Source of the DNA: Pterobdella sp. o SKG-2022
Lineage: Eukaryota; Annelida; Clitellata; Hirudinida; Piscicolidae
Assembly: GCA_964035795.1 (NCBI GenBank)
Contig: OZ038320.1
Coordinates: 12,785,076-12,849,075 of the forward strand
Direction: 5' to 3'
DNA: 64,000 nt
Part shown: positions 34,989 through 49,091 of the stretch, in pieces
Numbering within the stretch: the stretch's first letter is position 1
Layout of the letters: each line of letters starts with the position of its first letter
Program-made: the position numbers and the translations under genes
The notes under the pieces: generated by a model
Seen by the model: only the letters and a program-made list of their open reading frames with translations
Databases searched by the model: none
What the model was told of the DNA's origin: nothing

Positions 34989-37900
34989 TTTTACTTTTGT
35001 GGAAGTTTCTTATGTGCTTCTGAAAGTTTTAAGCTCATTCACAATTTATCTTCAAATTTTTATTTTAACTTGCTATTTTTCTTTTGACAACTTCGTTCTA
35101 ATAGAGCCAAATAGTCAGTTTTAAGTATTTTTTCATCGATGTGGATATTAAAAAAAACTTATCGTTTAAAAAACTTTGAAAATGTTTTTTATGTTCAAAA
35201 ATCTCTCAAAAGTTACTTACAAATAATAATATAAAACTTGAAATCGATATTAATGACGCGAAGCTTGCATATTCATGATTGACTTCGGGATCTTGTCTGC
35301 GCTATATATACAGATTTCTTATAAATCACTTATGCAACACTAAAATTGCACATAAAACAATAATAATAACTAAATGGTTGTTAGTATAACTTTCATAGAT
35401 TGTACCAAGCAATGTTTTCTCAGGCTTAAATGCTAGACCGGGATTAAAGAGCAAGTTAGCTGTAATAAATTGGAAGACCACCAACAACCTTCTATCATTT
35501 TGATAACGAACTCATTGTTTTCCTCGTTATGTTTAGTACATTGTTCATTAATTTTATTGTGTTTTTTCATAGTTGTCAAATTCTTGTCCAGTAAATAACT
35601 TTTGCAAAAGTTTTTAGAATGGAATTAAAATTTTCTATGAACTCAAACACTTTCTTAATTTCAGATATGAATACTTTGAATACATTTTACAAATGGATAA
35701 AATTAATTGTTAAATAGAATTCATATAGATTATTAAAAGTCCCATTCGAAGCTTGTTAGAGGTTTTGTCGTGTGCCTTGCCGTGTGATTGCGCGTGTTGC
35801 TCGCCTTTTGTCGTTATGTCTTGAAGTATAAGCTTAATTTAGACTTTTTGAATTAACAGTATGAAAAATATTACTCATATAAGTTGCGTACTTATAAAAT
35901 TTTCTGGTTTAACCAGGGTTAATAAGTTATTTGATAATGTATATATATATGTTTCTAAATGAAAAAAACTCTAAAAATAAAAATAATTGAAATATGGAAT
36001 TGAGTTATAAGCAAAATTTGGCTGTATATACAACAAGTTTTTTGGATCATTAATTTCAAATATCAAGAATATTCAAAATGACACAATATCTTTCATACTG
36101 TACTTTAGATTGAATTTCATGTCTAATATTCATATTTCAAGGTAAATCACCATTGTCACTGTATTAAGCGTGAAAAGCTCCGAAGGCAGTCTTAATCGTG
36201 AGAAAACTCCTCCCATATAAGGTTGAGTGATCGAGTGTAGAAAAAAGTGTGAATGATTAAAATGAATGGATGAATTGTAAGAATGAATAATGTAAAAGAG
36301 ACTGTATTAGTCTATAAGATAAGAGGCGATTTATGAATTTTTAGACTTTTAAATCCCTTTTAAACTATAAAATATATCTTGTTGCTTCTAGCTAAATGAT
36401 AGAGTGCCTTGATAGAAAATGAATTTTTAACTTAATGGAGTCTTGAAAAGTTTGTTGTCATTGTTGCATTTAATTTTCAAATGTCAACCGGCAATTTTTT
36501 TGCAGCTTAGACAATTTTTAAAAATTTATTCTTTAAAATATAGTATTTTCGAGTTATTCATGCCGATATTTTTTTTATTCTAGTTATTTGACATTTAAAA
36601 ATTGTAATAATAACTGATTTTGAAAATATAGAAATATTTGGTAAACAGCTTTTTGAAAGATATCAGCGAATACGAGTTAAAATTAGCGAGGTTCTTTCAA
36701 AAAAACTTGTTATACAAAAAAAAACAAATATTAATGAAAACTTCAATTGGAAAAAAATAAGTTCAAAAAAATTAAAGAGAATGAATTTTAAACAAAGCTA
36801 AAAATACTTCACAAGCATTTTTACCGTTATTATAGATTATAGGCGAACTTGCTTGCCTATCAGTCATGTTTACGATAACATGCGTAATGCAGAAATAGAT
36901 TTCAAAAACACAATTGTTCAACTATTTTATTAAAGACTAAAGCTTCAGTTTTCAAAAAATCATTGAATAAAATGAAATAACTTGGGTCGAAACTTTCAAT
37001 CTCAAAATATATTGTAAAATTTTAATACAAGACTAACATAGAGTTTTTTTTCAGATTTTATTCAAACTAATTAAGTAATAATTTCTATATGAACAACTAA
37101 AATTATAGAACTATTTATAGACTGTAACAGAAAACAAACGCAAGTTATTTTTTCTGATTTAAAAAATTTCCATGATTAATGAAGTAATGAGAATAAAATA
37201 CAAAATCTTATTAAAAGCACCATTATGTTGAGAATAAAGGCTTATTTCTTTGTTTTAAAAATCTAATGTTAAAATAAATATAGTAATATAGAACTCAAGA
37301 TAAATAAAAATATAGAAAACACACGGGCTAATAAAGGAAAAAACATTAAAAACAACAATATATTTGAATATAAATGTCTTTAAAGGCAATTTCTCAGTAA
37401 TAGTCCAACAGTCCTACTATTCCAAGAATCGCGTAACATGTCAATCTTCGGCCTTTCAACAGGATACCAACCCTCATATGTTTGTTCATCATCTTCTCAT
37501 TTGAGCATCTATGATACAAATTGATATGGGGACAATTCACTTTTTTTTAATCTATATATAATTTTATTGTGAACTATGTTATACAACAACATTAATTAGT
37601 ATAAGTATACATACGTTAAAAGTTTAAACTGTCAAGAAATATATAGCATTTGTACTAAAAGCTTTTAATAGTTTTTTTATTGAATTCTAGCCTGGCAATT
37701 AGAAGTACAATACAAATCTTAAATTATAATTCTTAAAAATTACTAATGTAACTAAAAATTTCTAAGTTTTACTGCATAAATTTCAAAAAAACAAAATTCA
37801 TTCTATAAATTTAAACTGTTAATTGAATTTGGACTCCATTTCATATTAGATTTTTAAATATTTTTTAAAAAATCTTGTTTTTTAGTTTAGAAGATTTTTA

Positions 37901-40163
37901 AAAATGAATTTTTCATAAAATCCTCACATTAAGAACTTATGTTCGAACAACTAGCATTTAAATACCTCAATGCATTCATTTAATATCGATAAAATGAAAA
38001 TATAATCGAAAGTTTTTGAATATGATTAACTAAAAATCAAATAAAGAGCTTAAATTACTTTAAAAATACTTCTCTCAATTCTATAATCAAACAAGTTCAA
38101 AAGAATTTCTTAACTCCAGTCTATTGTCACCTACTTGAAGACACCTGACAGCGGGAATCTTGAAGAATTTCATGCACAGCAGAACGCTTCATGCTCGTGT
38201 GGTATGTGCCATTGAAGATAGCCATTCTAATAAATAAAACCCGTGTTACTGGCTATTATATCAATATTTCCATTCTTAACATTAGCTTCATTGCCATACC
38301 AAGCTTATTAGTGAAATCTATCCATTTAATAGTATAGAGTTTATTTCACTTTTAGTGACATAAAAAAGCATGTTTTAAAGATAGGTTGTTCATATCTTCA
38401 ATACAGGCGCCATTTGTCTCAAGACACCACCGTATCATTAATGGCAATTTCGCTATTTCAAAACCTCGGTATGTCTGCCAATGATCAATTTTGAATAAAA
38501 TATATCGGTAATTTGACTAGTTTTTTTTTTCAATTCAAAGGTTTTCATTATTTTCACTATAATTATTTGTTTTTAACACAGAGCAAACACTAATCATTAA
38601 CATTTAATAAAAAATAAATGATAAAATATGGGTATAATTGACGAATACTAATGAGCGCTCAAATCTCCTACTTAGCAGATCCTTTCATTAATCAGTCAAT
38701 TCACCGACCAAAATTTAGTTTCAACCCGTTTATCATTTGATCACATTCATTGCTTTGAAAGAATCAAAATAAATTTCCATGGTGCAAGACAAATTGCAAA
38801 CACGTGCTTATAGTAATTCAATGAGGACTTCAAAGAGTAGTGGAAATGCCTTCTTTGTACTAATATGCCTTTTTCACTTGAAATTAACTCATTTTATATT
38901 TTTTAATTAAAAGTGATTATATAAAATTTCAAAATAATGATAAACTTATAACATTTTTTACCACATATCAGAAGTATTTATATAAGATAGATTCTTGAAA
39001 AATTCCTCAATGAATTCTCTGAGTTAAAACCCGTGACAGTTGAATAAATTGCTAATAAAAATTTTTTGAATTGAGATCGTAAAATTCAAAGATAAAAAGA
39101 ATTCATTTATCTTGCATAACAATGATCAACGATATTTTTTTCTTTGTTTTAACACCATTAAAACAATTATTTACACTGTAAAAATTAATGGATATTTAAA
39201 ATATTCACATAAAGCAACAAAAATTAATACTATGAATATGATATATTTTTGTTCATGGCATAATGCGTAAAAGGTATAAAACAGTTAAAAGAAACAATCA
39301 GAATCAAGTGTCGCCGCTAATGATTCTTGACAAGTGCGTTGTAAATTTTTATCTAAAGTTTTATAGAATAGTTAATAGTATCCTATAGTGATTATATATG
39401 TGTCTATAAGCCGGGTCTCAAGAATGCCTGAAACAATTTTTTCGAAAATTCTAACACATTTAGTTATTCACGTTAATCTGATTAGTTCTACTCTTCAGTT
39501 ATGTTGAAAATCCATATTTATCGCTTCAAAAGAATCCACCAAACGCCGGCCTTATTGTGCTAAATAATGATTATGTCGGTATTCCTACAAGTTTTATCTT
39601 ATGCGATTGACATTATAAATTAATCAACTTTACTCCATAAGCTATTACACGAGTCTAATAGCGTCAATGGAACTTTCTCACGATTTTTAATGTCCTTACG
39701 CTAAAGGCATTTGACAAATAACCTTCAATGTATTCAAATTAATAATTTTTATCAAAAATTCTGAACAAATAGAAAACAAGAAATTAGGAACTTTTGATAA
39801 GTTATTAAATAAAATAAGCAGACTAATGACTCAAAATAGTTTGGTGGACAAAATGCTGAAACTTGATCAATTAATAATCTGACTCAATAACTTTTCAAAG
39901 ATAAAACTGACAAATTATCAAGTTATTTAAAAGTATAAGCAATAAAACGTTGTGTAGTGTCACCTTGCGACTGTTAAATAAACCAAGTATTGAATTAACC
40001 ATGCTGTACAAAAATATCAGCACAATGAAGGTATAATAATTTTAAAAATTTACTAAAATTTTTCGATGAACAATAATGATTTTTATACGGGATCGTTCTT
40101 CTGAAGACTCCCGAAGTCAAATGAAAGAGAAAGAAAAGATTTTTTATGGATGACGCCACAACT
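34989..40163. other. Long gene-poor AT-rich interval
   Basis: No gene could be supported in this 5.2 kb. Two small less-AT-rich pockets have exon-like borders: 37399-37520 and 38119-38225. The second reads, on plus, between acceptor ...taactccag and donor gtatgtg as an open stretch with TPDSGNLEEFHAQQ. On minus it reads as an open stretch with MKRSAVHEILQDS before gtgtct. Neither frame was recognised. A third pocket at 35755-35825 is open but unassigned. The region upstream (right) of the HES start and downstream (left) of NR2F may carry regulatory DNA. Confidence 0.4.
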
Positions 40164-42731
40164 TTATCGAGTCATGTAATGCCAGTTGATGGAACTTCCT
40201 GAAACTAGCATGTCTCTTATGAGAGTGTCTATGGGAGTTTTTCCTATTAATCTCACAAAAAATAATTGCTCTATCACTTGAGGAGAAACTGTTCTTAAGG
40301 AAGGCAGCTTTATAAGCAGCTTTCCAAAGCGGGTTGGTATCGTTGGGGGTTGATTTTTACAATACTCCTCTAAAGCACTCACAGACTTTTCTTGCAAAAT
40401 TTCAATTCGATTGGGATCGGAAAGACTAGAAGAATCTGAAATTAATATGACTTATAAACATTTCAATTTTGAATCTAAGTTTCATTATCAGGTTATAAGT
40501 ATATTGAAAAGTATTTTAACGTTCTTTAAATGATTCAGTTTTACTAAGGGCAATTCACCTGAAGAAAATAAAACGATAGCTTTGAGACAACTAAACTCCG
40601 CTGCGTCCATTTGTAGTAACTTCAGTTTTTTCAATAGTTCTTGGAATATTCTAATTTGTTCCATATAGCTTATAAACGCTGGAGAATTAGGGGTTGCGTG
40701 CAGACTTGCTAAGAGAGACGGAGATGAAATATAGAAATGAGTTTGAGCCGAATTCAATAAAAACAATTCATTCCATGTTAGTCTCAGAAGTGACACCTGT
40801 TGTGTAGAATTTATTCGTTGATGAATTTGGTACTGAGAACAAGTAGACATTACAGAAGTTTACATAGTAATATAAATCAGAAGTTATGTTTTGAAACATA
40901 CAATAAGATATGAAGTTTTTAATTTTCTTCTCAGTTAAAGATAAATTTTTGGTTAAATACTTCACATGGAAAACAGTTTTTATAACAAAAACCATTGTAT
41001 AAAATTTGAAACTATAATACAATCTCATAAACACTATTATAACCTGATCAGTTATTTGAAGATCTGGGAAGAATGGAATGTCTTTGGCCCACTCCACAGC
41101 ACTGAAGAGAAGTTGAGCGGCTGTTTCACATACATTGTCTACCGAAGAGGTGTCTACTTGTTTAAAATATTTAATAAAACTAATTTTTCACATTCAACGA
41201 TATTCTTTTAATTTATATTTTATTAATTTATATAAATAAATAGTATTCTATTAGTTCAAAATGATTAGAGATCATATAAACCTGTTTCAACAAGAGATTG
41301 AGAATACAAGTTGTAATTCAAACGGTTTTTCAAGTGATATGGCTCAGCGCGAACTAAAAGTGAAATGAAAGAAGACATTGAAGCTGGAAATGTGACTTTT
41401 TGGTGGTAAGCTTCTTCTTTAGATTCACGAGATTTTTTATAACTATGACTAGCTGAAGTTTCGCGATCTTCAAAAGCCGAAGCACGTTGCAAAGTGGTCT
41501 TACAAGATTTGCTTTGGTTTGAACTCACCACTCTACTTTTTTGAACAGCTATAAATAATAAGAGTTTCTCGTTTATAATACATTATTTTGAAGTATTAAA
41601 AAAGTTGTATGTTTCAAACAAAAACAAACTGCAAAACCTAAATTCTTTTTGAATTATGTACTTTTAATTTCAGAATTATTAATTTTGTAAAAAATAATGA
41701 ACTACAACCTTCTTTCTTCATTCCAACTCTGAAACATTTTTTGAGCCTGCACAGTTGGCACTGGCTGCGATGGTGCTGGTCCACAATGCAGTTCTGATCT
41801 CCCCTACATGTGTATGTCACTCCTCTGCGCACAGACCTTTTGAAAAAACTTTTGCAACCTTGCCGAAGTATGGTACATAATCAATAGATTTTAAATCATT
41901 GGTTGTTAGATTAGTTAATTTTCTGAGCTTTTTGAATATTTTTTGAAAATTACAGTTTATTATAGTTAAAAAGGTTGACAAATTTTTTGCAAAATATATT
42001 CGTAGTTTGCTCAACGTAAAACTTTTGTGACCTGCTGGTTTGCCTGCAATATTCTGCTTTTCAATCATTTTAAATGATTTTAATGTTCGATAAAATTAAA
42101 TTGATCAAATTAAAATAATGAATTTCCATAAATAAAGTTTTTCAAAAACATATTAGAATGAAAGTTACACTGTCATAATCACACAACCTTCACACGAGAT
42201 CACTCCGTAGTGCCGTCCAGAGCTCTTATCACCACACACAACACAATCCGATGCAGAAGTTACTGTAGAAGATAACGAAATATTGCTTGAAGATGCTGAC
42301 GTTTTTTCTTGTGCTTTTTCAAAACTGTTCTGTTTATTGGCTGAGTCTTGGGCGTGAAGTTCTGACTTTTTAATTTCTAATACGTCACTAGAAGAAGTTA
42401 GTTGAATGAAAGAAATTTTATTTTCATTTTCAAACAAATTTTCAGTTTTTGAATTTGAAATAGAACTTTTGTCTTCAGACTTTATATGGGACGCATATGT
42501 TTTAATTTCTCCTATTTGTTGGTAAATCGGCTGATTATAATGATAAATATTGGGATGATAAAAAGATGGATGGGAGTTTGATAATAAGTTAGGAGGATAG
42601 GATGGATGAAAAGGGTTGAAATTGTTTTGAGAAAATAAAGAAGCTTCTTGGTTGACAAGAGAGGAGGGAGTGAGGGGCTGGGGTTGCAAGGTTTTCTGAT
42701 AGTTTTCCTGGACGCTCCAACTTGAAATCAT
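40164..42731 (-). CDS. NR2F: COUP-TF / Seven-up nuclear receptor (NR2F subfamily)
   Basis: A zinc-finger nuclear receptor binding AGGTCA direct repeats, usually a repressor of developmental genes and an antagonist of RXR partners. Six minus-strand exons: 42188-42731, 41709-41858, 41282-41548, 41044-41153, 40559-40796 and 40164-40435. They total 1581 nt, or 526 residues, all in frame. The start MISSWS matches the vertebrate NR2F opening (MAMVVSSW). The DNA-binding domain is at about residues 163-232: [14 protein letters not shown]..., P-box CEGCKS typical of COUP-TF, then [28 protein letters not shown] and KKEAVQ. The LBD has [84 protein letters not shown] and the AF-2 core [13 protein letters not shown]. 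The N-terminal 160 residues are Ser/Asn/Pro/Tyr-rich and lineage-specific. Fingers and hinge are more diverged than in most animals. Confidence 0.95.
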
Positions 42732-44334
42732 TGTATTGAGTAATCCGTTGGGTTTCTTATGTTGGATCCAATGTTTGAAGCTTAAAACTCAAACTTTTAT
42801 AATAAGACTTATTTACTTCATCAATTTTTGTCTTATTATACAAAACATTTTGAATCCAAAAATAATTGAATAAACTTTCTTAAATTATGTTCCCAAGTTA
42901 TGTTCAAACTGAATAAGGTCCAAAATAATATCAAAATCAAATAACACCAAAAAAAACTTTAAAGAATTGCCAGAACCCAAAACCATCGTCTGGTCAACTG
43001 GGTTAAGCTTAAGGTCAACGTTTATCACTTTTCTTTAACCAATAGGCATCGAGTATACAACCAAGCACCGCCTACTAGTCAAATTAAAGCATTATTTATT
43101 TTTATTAAATAAATTATATTTAAATCGGAGATAAGTAAATTTTTATCAATTTTTTTCATCCATTAATTCATTAAATTTCATAAAAAATTTAAAAAAAAAT
43201 TGCTTTTTGATATACTTTGATATGAAAATCTAAAACTGAAAATAAATAATATTAAACATCGATAACAAAACTAAAAAGAAAAAACAAATAATGAAGAAAG
43301 GTATTATTGAAATGTTCATGAATCAATACAACGATCACGCAGCATCAAAGAGATTACCATAAACAACACGTTTCGCCTGCAGGTGAATTCAACTTTTTCA
43401 ACTTGAAGTCTTACTTTCTATAACATCTAAAACGTTATTGAGAGTTTCAAAAGCCTTATATGGTCGTTTGTGTTACATTCTTCAGCAAATACAATCGGAT
43501 ATTCAAAAGATGAAATTGATTTCATTAATAATCAAATTTTTATTTGAATAATAATTAAATCATCTATTTTTAGATGTTAAAGCTTTTTTCGGATTTGATT
43601 TACCTTTCGTAAAGTGAGACTACAGAGTTTAACCGTTCTAACCAAGTAAAATTTCAAAAAGAAAACAACAACTTAACTATTTAAAATCATTATATACAAA
43701 AATAAATAAAACCTCAATATGTTAACCAAATGGTAGAACCATTAACATGAACAAAGCATAACTGTATATGGATGTCACTGCGGAAGAACAATGCCGCGTT
43801 GTGCTGGAACTTCAGAGGGTTGTAAATGTCATAACATTTGGAACATATCAACCAAGAATAAAGATGCGTTTGATGCATGGTGTTAATATGTTTTAAAGCT
43901 TTCTCAAAATAGATTAAATAATAAAGGTGTGTATCATATTAAAGCAATATCTTTAACGTTTAATCAACTCAACAAGAATTGAGTAAGAATCTATAAAAAA
44001 TATATACTTTGGAAAAAACTAGAGTGAAAATATAAGAAAGTGTGGAAGACACTTTTGAAACACAAGGGTTTTGAAAGTTTCATTTAAGAACGAAGATTTT
44101 TAATTTTTAAAATAAATAAACATTCTGAAACTATTTGAGGTAAAAAACTTTAGATAGATCTAAATAAAAATAAATGTATTTATGTGGAATTTTATATTCT
44201 ATCCATATTTTATAAGGTATTACTAACTATACAAATATGAAAACCTTTGACATATATTATACTCGTATGCATAAAGATTATTAATTATTTAAATAAATTA
44301 CTAATACTTTACAGCAAAAATGATATAAAGCAAA
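42732..44334. other. 5' flank of NR2F; small transposon-like traces
   Basis: The NR2F promoter should lie in the first part. Near 43355-43400 the minus strand has cacctgcaggcgaaacgtgt, a GAAACG-type word like those at Penelope-like element ends. At about 43770-43840 the plus strand reads GCHCGRTMPRCAGTSEGCKC, a Cys-rich stretch like the CXC-type zinc-chelating tails of some transposon proteins, followed by stops. No gene was supported. Confidence 0.35.
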
Positions 44335-44440
44335 GTTTTGATACTGCTTGAAGTTGTATGGAGGTTTGCATGCAAAATATCCCAGAGTTCCTGGTACCAA
44401 ATCCTGCCTCGGCAGATCATATTACACCCACATCATTGTT
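44335..44440 (+). mobile_element. Possible tRNA-derived SINE fragment
   Basis: The stretch gttcctggtaccaaatcctgc has the shape of a B box with flanking stem (consensus ggttcgaatcc), preceded about 45 bp upstream by tatggaggtttgcatg. The A-box is weak and the tail is not clear. Confidence 0.3.
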
Positions 44441-44654
44441 GTTTGAATCGTCTGTGTCTTTTATCCTTTTATAGCATGAGTATTTGACTTAGAAGAGTAA
44501 AAATAGGTTAGTTTGATTGGAAAATTTAAATAGTTTTTGACAAATTGAATAAACATGAATGCTTATAAAAATATATCCAAGATTGAAACATTAATGAAGT
44601 AGTTCATAGAGCCAGTTCATAAAAACTTGTAAAAATACATCTTCTACCATCCCA

Positions 44655-44860
<206 letters not shown>

Positions 44861-46539
44861 GCGAACAATACCCTCATATTTAGGGAGCTTCAAACGAGAC
44901 AGCATCGAAGTCAATTAAAAGAACCTTTCATCACAAGATTGCCTTGCCAGGCCATTCTTTATGCTCAACCGTTTGGAGATTCAAATGATTATTATAAACG
45001 TTATTATTTTATATTCAATATATTTCATATTGTAAGGTTTTGTGAAAATTTTTCAGTGTTATTGGAATTTCGTTAAATAATTTTAATACAAAAATATCTT
45101 TAAAAACTTATTCTCTCAAAACTTAACACAATTTTTGTTCGGTTTTATAGGAATACCAATTGTTTCATAAGAGTATCCGCAATAACGTTTGTTTAAATCC
45201 GTTTATCTGCAGTTACAATCAATTCCTTCACAAACACCATAAAACTTCTGCTATTAAACTGATACAATCTTGTTCGTCTTATTGTTTCACTCTTTAGTCA
45301 TCATAAATGCTATTAACACCTTCTCAAGAAGAAGAAGAACGCTGTTATGTGATAGAAATGGTTTTCGAGTCAGAAATTATTCAAAATTATTATATATGAA
45401 CCATGAATATATCATATGAGTTTTGTCGTCTTCACCTTTCAATCTTTCTAATTTATAAGTTTAATAACTTTAAATATATGAAGTTAGTTTTTTCAATATT
45501 TTCATAAATTGAAGCTCAAGCTTGGAAAACCTTTGAATATGATATATAATCAATAATTGTCATCTATCGTAATGAACCGTTTGTGGGAATTGACTTTAAA
45601 TTGTGTGGATTATAGCACTAAGCCAGCTAAAAGATTGGACTTATATAAAAGATTATATAAAACAATTATAGTTATTTTTGAACATTTTTGCAAAAGTCTG
45701 AATAACAATTTATAGCACTAGCTTATTGAAATTTTAACTTTTGTTTCACTTGGTAGAAACTCATAAAAATAGCTGTACACTTTCAAATATTTTCATCTTC
45801 TGTTTTTAGCCAACTTCCACATCTTGTTTTGGTAGAACTGAAGTGAGAGGAGCACAGAAACATGAAAGACACACACGGCCATCTGTAGCGACAACATTCC
45901 TAACAGCCAATCAACAAATTCCTGCATTCTCACTTTCAATTAGCACTTTTATACTATTACTAACACCTATAAGTCTGTTGAGGTTGATCTTTATATCCTA
46001 TTAACTAATTGATCATGTTGTTTTAACTGTTTTATTGTTCTTATTCATTTTGATTTTTGTTCGTGTCTATGAGTTAGTGAGAACTTTGTTGATGTTTTGT
46101 ATGAATTTAGCTCAATGGTTGATCAAAAAAGGTAGTTTCAATATTTTATGAACTTTTGGTACTTTTTTGTATTTTAAATACATTTTAGAAAATTGTTCAT
46201 TTAGTTATCGCGTAGACCTGGTTTTTAAAACAAATGAACAAACTTTTTAGAAGTCATCGAAAAAACTAATATTGATATTCACATAGATAGATATTTACAT
46301 TGATATTCAAAAAGTTCATTCTACTTTTTCCACCATGCTTCAAAACAAAAATGATTTTGAAAAGTGATTAAAAGTTACTATGAGGTTTATTAAAAACAGG
46401 GGAAACAAATTATAGAAGCACGACTACATAATATAACTTTGAAGGTCATAATGGACAATGAAGTCATATTTTATTGAGAGTCAAGAACTGGTAGTGGCCA
46501 ATTTCACGAGTGATAGGCACATATTGCTTGTGATAACTT
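44861..46539. other. Intergenic, no gene seen
   Basis: AT-rich with no supported exon or transposon. A less AT-rich patch at about 45825-45940 (containing cggccatctgtagcgacaac) has no recognised identity. Confidence 0.45.
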
Positions 46540-46575
46540 TGACCTGACCTTTTGACCTTCCTCGGTTTAGGGTCA
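46540..46575. promoter_or_regulatory. Cluster of nuclear-receptor half-sites
   Basis: Three TGACCT words (46540-46545, 46545-46550, 46553-46558) and one GGGTCA (46570-46575) lie within 36 bp. The second and third form a direct repeat with 2-bp spacing (DR2), a spacing COUP-TF-type receptors can bind. The site is about 3.8 kb upstream of the NR2F start codon. Binding and autoregulation are inference. Confidence 0.4.
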
Positions 46576-49055
46576 GCAGATATAAATATGGCCTTTTTCA
46601 GTTCCACTCTTTTTTTTCGTGTTTTTTTACATTTATAACCTTTAGGATAGGTTTTGGATGAAAATATAAGAGAAGTTTTGTTTGAATGCAGTTGACCCTA
46701 AAACTCATAATACAAAAATTCCTGTATTTTAATGTTCAAAAAAAATTTTCAACTGCATTTTAGCTGACATTTGAGTTTATTTTGTTGTAACAAAAACTTT
46801 TTATTCATCCGGGCAAGACCTGCGTAAAGACAAGTGATCATTGAAACGTTAGGAATGCCGTCCACTCACGTTCTCAAAACTATGTGTCACCCACGGAGAA
46901 CCCTTTTATCTAACCATCAGTTGTCATCCCATCTTTGTTCCTTCTTTCAGTCTTCATCCGTTCTTCATTCTGTCGGCTTTTTTCATCATTAATCCAAAGT
47001 TTTTCTTAATTTATTATCTTTCAAAACTTTTAAAATATATTTAACTGAAGTCTGCAATTATATTTTTTAATTCTTTTTTGATCTTTGACTTTCTTTCAGT
47101 TATCAACTTTCATCTACAAATTATCTTTCTCCTAAGTTTGTTTCTATTTAATTTTATAACTATCTGACCATCCATCCATGAAATTATTGTTCCATCTAGA
47201 TACCCATCCATCTACTCATCCATTCATTCACCCACACATCCACTAGTCTTTCATCCGCATTTCACAACAAGTATTGACAGTATTAACCAATTAAATCCTG
47301 AAAATTAGCAAATAACTGTCACTTTTAAGTCTGGTTTCAAGTTTTTTTTTGTGGAAAAATTTTTGAAAAAGCTTTTTGAAAAGCATTCAATATTTTTAAA
47401 TTTGAGACTCGTTACAATGAAGAACAAGGTTTGGTCTAAGACATCACGCATAGCCCCGGGTTAAAAGAATCTCTGAGTTTAATTACTATTTTTTCTCAAA
47501 TCAAAATGTATGACCATTCATATAATTTTTTTGCAGTTTTATTTTTCTAAGAAAATTTTAAAGAACTTGTTTTTTCAATAGTTTTGGCCGACATTAATTT
47601 TAAAAATCTTACACAAAATATTCAAAAATCCTTGAAAATACGAGTCAACAATTTTCACCTCATTTTCGAGCAAACGAATTAGAAAGTTGCTTAAAAGATA
47701 ATTACATGGTAGGAGTTATTATTTATAATTGCCACCCCGTCATAAGGCACTGGGCTGCTTGCATGGAATGCTGCTCCGAGGAGCTTTGAGTTTTATACAA
47801 TTATTGTTTTGTGTTATTTCTTATTTTATCGGGTTTCTGTTAGTGAGTTTTTTAAAGCTTATTGTATTGTTAATAGAAGATGAAATCTTCTACAAAACAT
47901 TGGCTGATAAGAATCCTTTAAACTTCTTTGATTATAACGTTCCATTGAACGCGTTGTTTAATTGTTAAGAACATTTCTAAAATAATGGGAAAAAGTAAAA
48001 TAAAATTTATAATTAAAAAGTTGTTTTAAGCAACTTCATATTAATTAACCAAATTTTTTATAGTTGCAACAATAAATCGAACAAAATCTGAATTAATCTA
48101 ATTTTTTTGGGCCAGATAATTCACAACAGCGAAGCATGTCAAACTTGGAGAGTTCTCGGGAATATCTCTTAAACTATAATGTTGAGTTTAACTAGCAGCC
48201 TTCACATCATCTTCACCATAATTATCTTTCACTGCAACATTCCTACCTCTTTATGTTTTTAAACGTGATTAAAACTTACATGGATATATTTCTGAGAGAT
48301 TTTATAAAAAATTTTCAAGCGTTAACTTGAATGATATCAATAAAATTTTTATTAATCATCTTACTATTTGTTTAAAAGATTAAAAATATATTACTAATTA
48401 TTTTGCTAAAACAAAAATGTAAACATAAAAATATAGATAGAATAACAAAAGCCATGATAATAATTATGGATTTATGAAACCTTAGAAGCTTGAAGTTGTA
48501 ATTCAACGTCAAAAGAGCATATAAAAGCATTTCTGGCATTTCAGCATGGAACCCTCATTCATTACATGCATCAAAAGTTTGGGTAGTTTGTATCTATTCA
48601 GAATAAATATTCTAAATTTGTATTATAGTTTTTAACTCTGTAGAATACTTTGTATTTTTTTAAAGTAGTTTTCAAACTTGATTACAATCTTTTGCCTAGT
48701 TCTTTGAAAGTTTTATATTTGAAAGAAATACGAAACTAAATATTCCACTCAGTTAAAAAACAATTTCTAGAGAGTAAAATGCAATTAAAACTAATGAAAT
48801 ACATGCAACAATTAGCGCTAATGTATCAAACTAGTTGAATAAACTACAATGAAAACGCCCACTGACACTAATTCATCGAATTTAACGGCCAACCCGCATG
48901 AAAAAATCTCAAACAAAAACATTAATAACAAGCAGTAATGACTGCTCACATAGTTTCCCCTGTATCAGCAACAAAACTTTTAACACAACCAAACTTTTGT
49001 GTTCAAGTTATTTTATATTTTATAGTTAAAATAAATAACAAGGAATTATTTCCAC
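46576..49055. other. Intergenic; degenerate CATC repeat and an ORF of doubtful status
   Basis: At about 47165-47265 there is a degenerate (CATC)n/(CATT)n tract. At 47729-47968 (plus) a 79-codon frame without an early ATG encodes a very hydrophobic segment (FIQLLFCVISYFIGFLLVSF); frames of this length are expected by chance here, so no gene is called. The first 60 bases of it are locally GC-rich. Nothing else was recognised. Confidence 0.4.
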
Positions 49056-49091
49056 TGACCTCAAATAAAAATTTGAAGAGGTCAAAGGTGG
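49056..49091. promoter_or_regulatory. DR1-type nuclear-receptor element
   Basis: AGGTCA-A-AGGTGG at 49079-49091 is a near-consensus DR1, the preferred spacing for HNF4/RXR/COUP-TF. A TGACCT on the same strand sits 18 bp before it (49056-49061). It lies about 0.6 kb upstream of the candidate exon at 49668. Function is inferred from sequence alone. Confidence 0.35.

Noticed and set aside
35755..35825. Basic-rich frame (KRRATRAITRQGTRQ) considered as the HES basic region
   Set aside because: The real bHLH exon was found at 34020-34115; this pocket is upstream of the HES start codon.
47729..47968. 79-codon hydrophobic ORF
   Set aside because: No ATG start in a good position and a length expected many times by chance in this AT-rich window.
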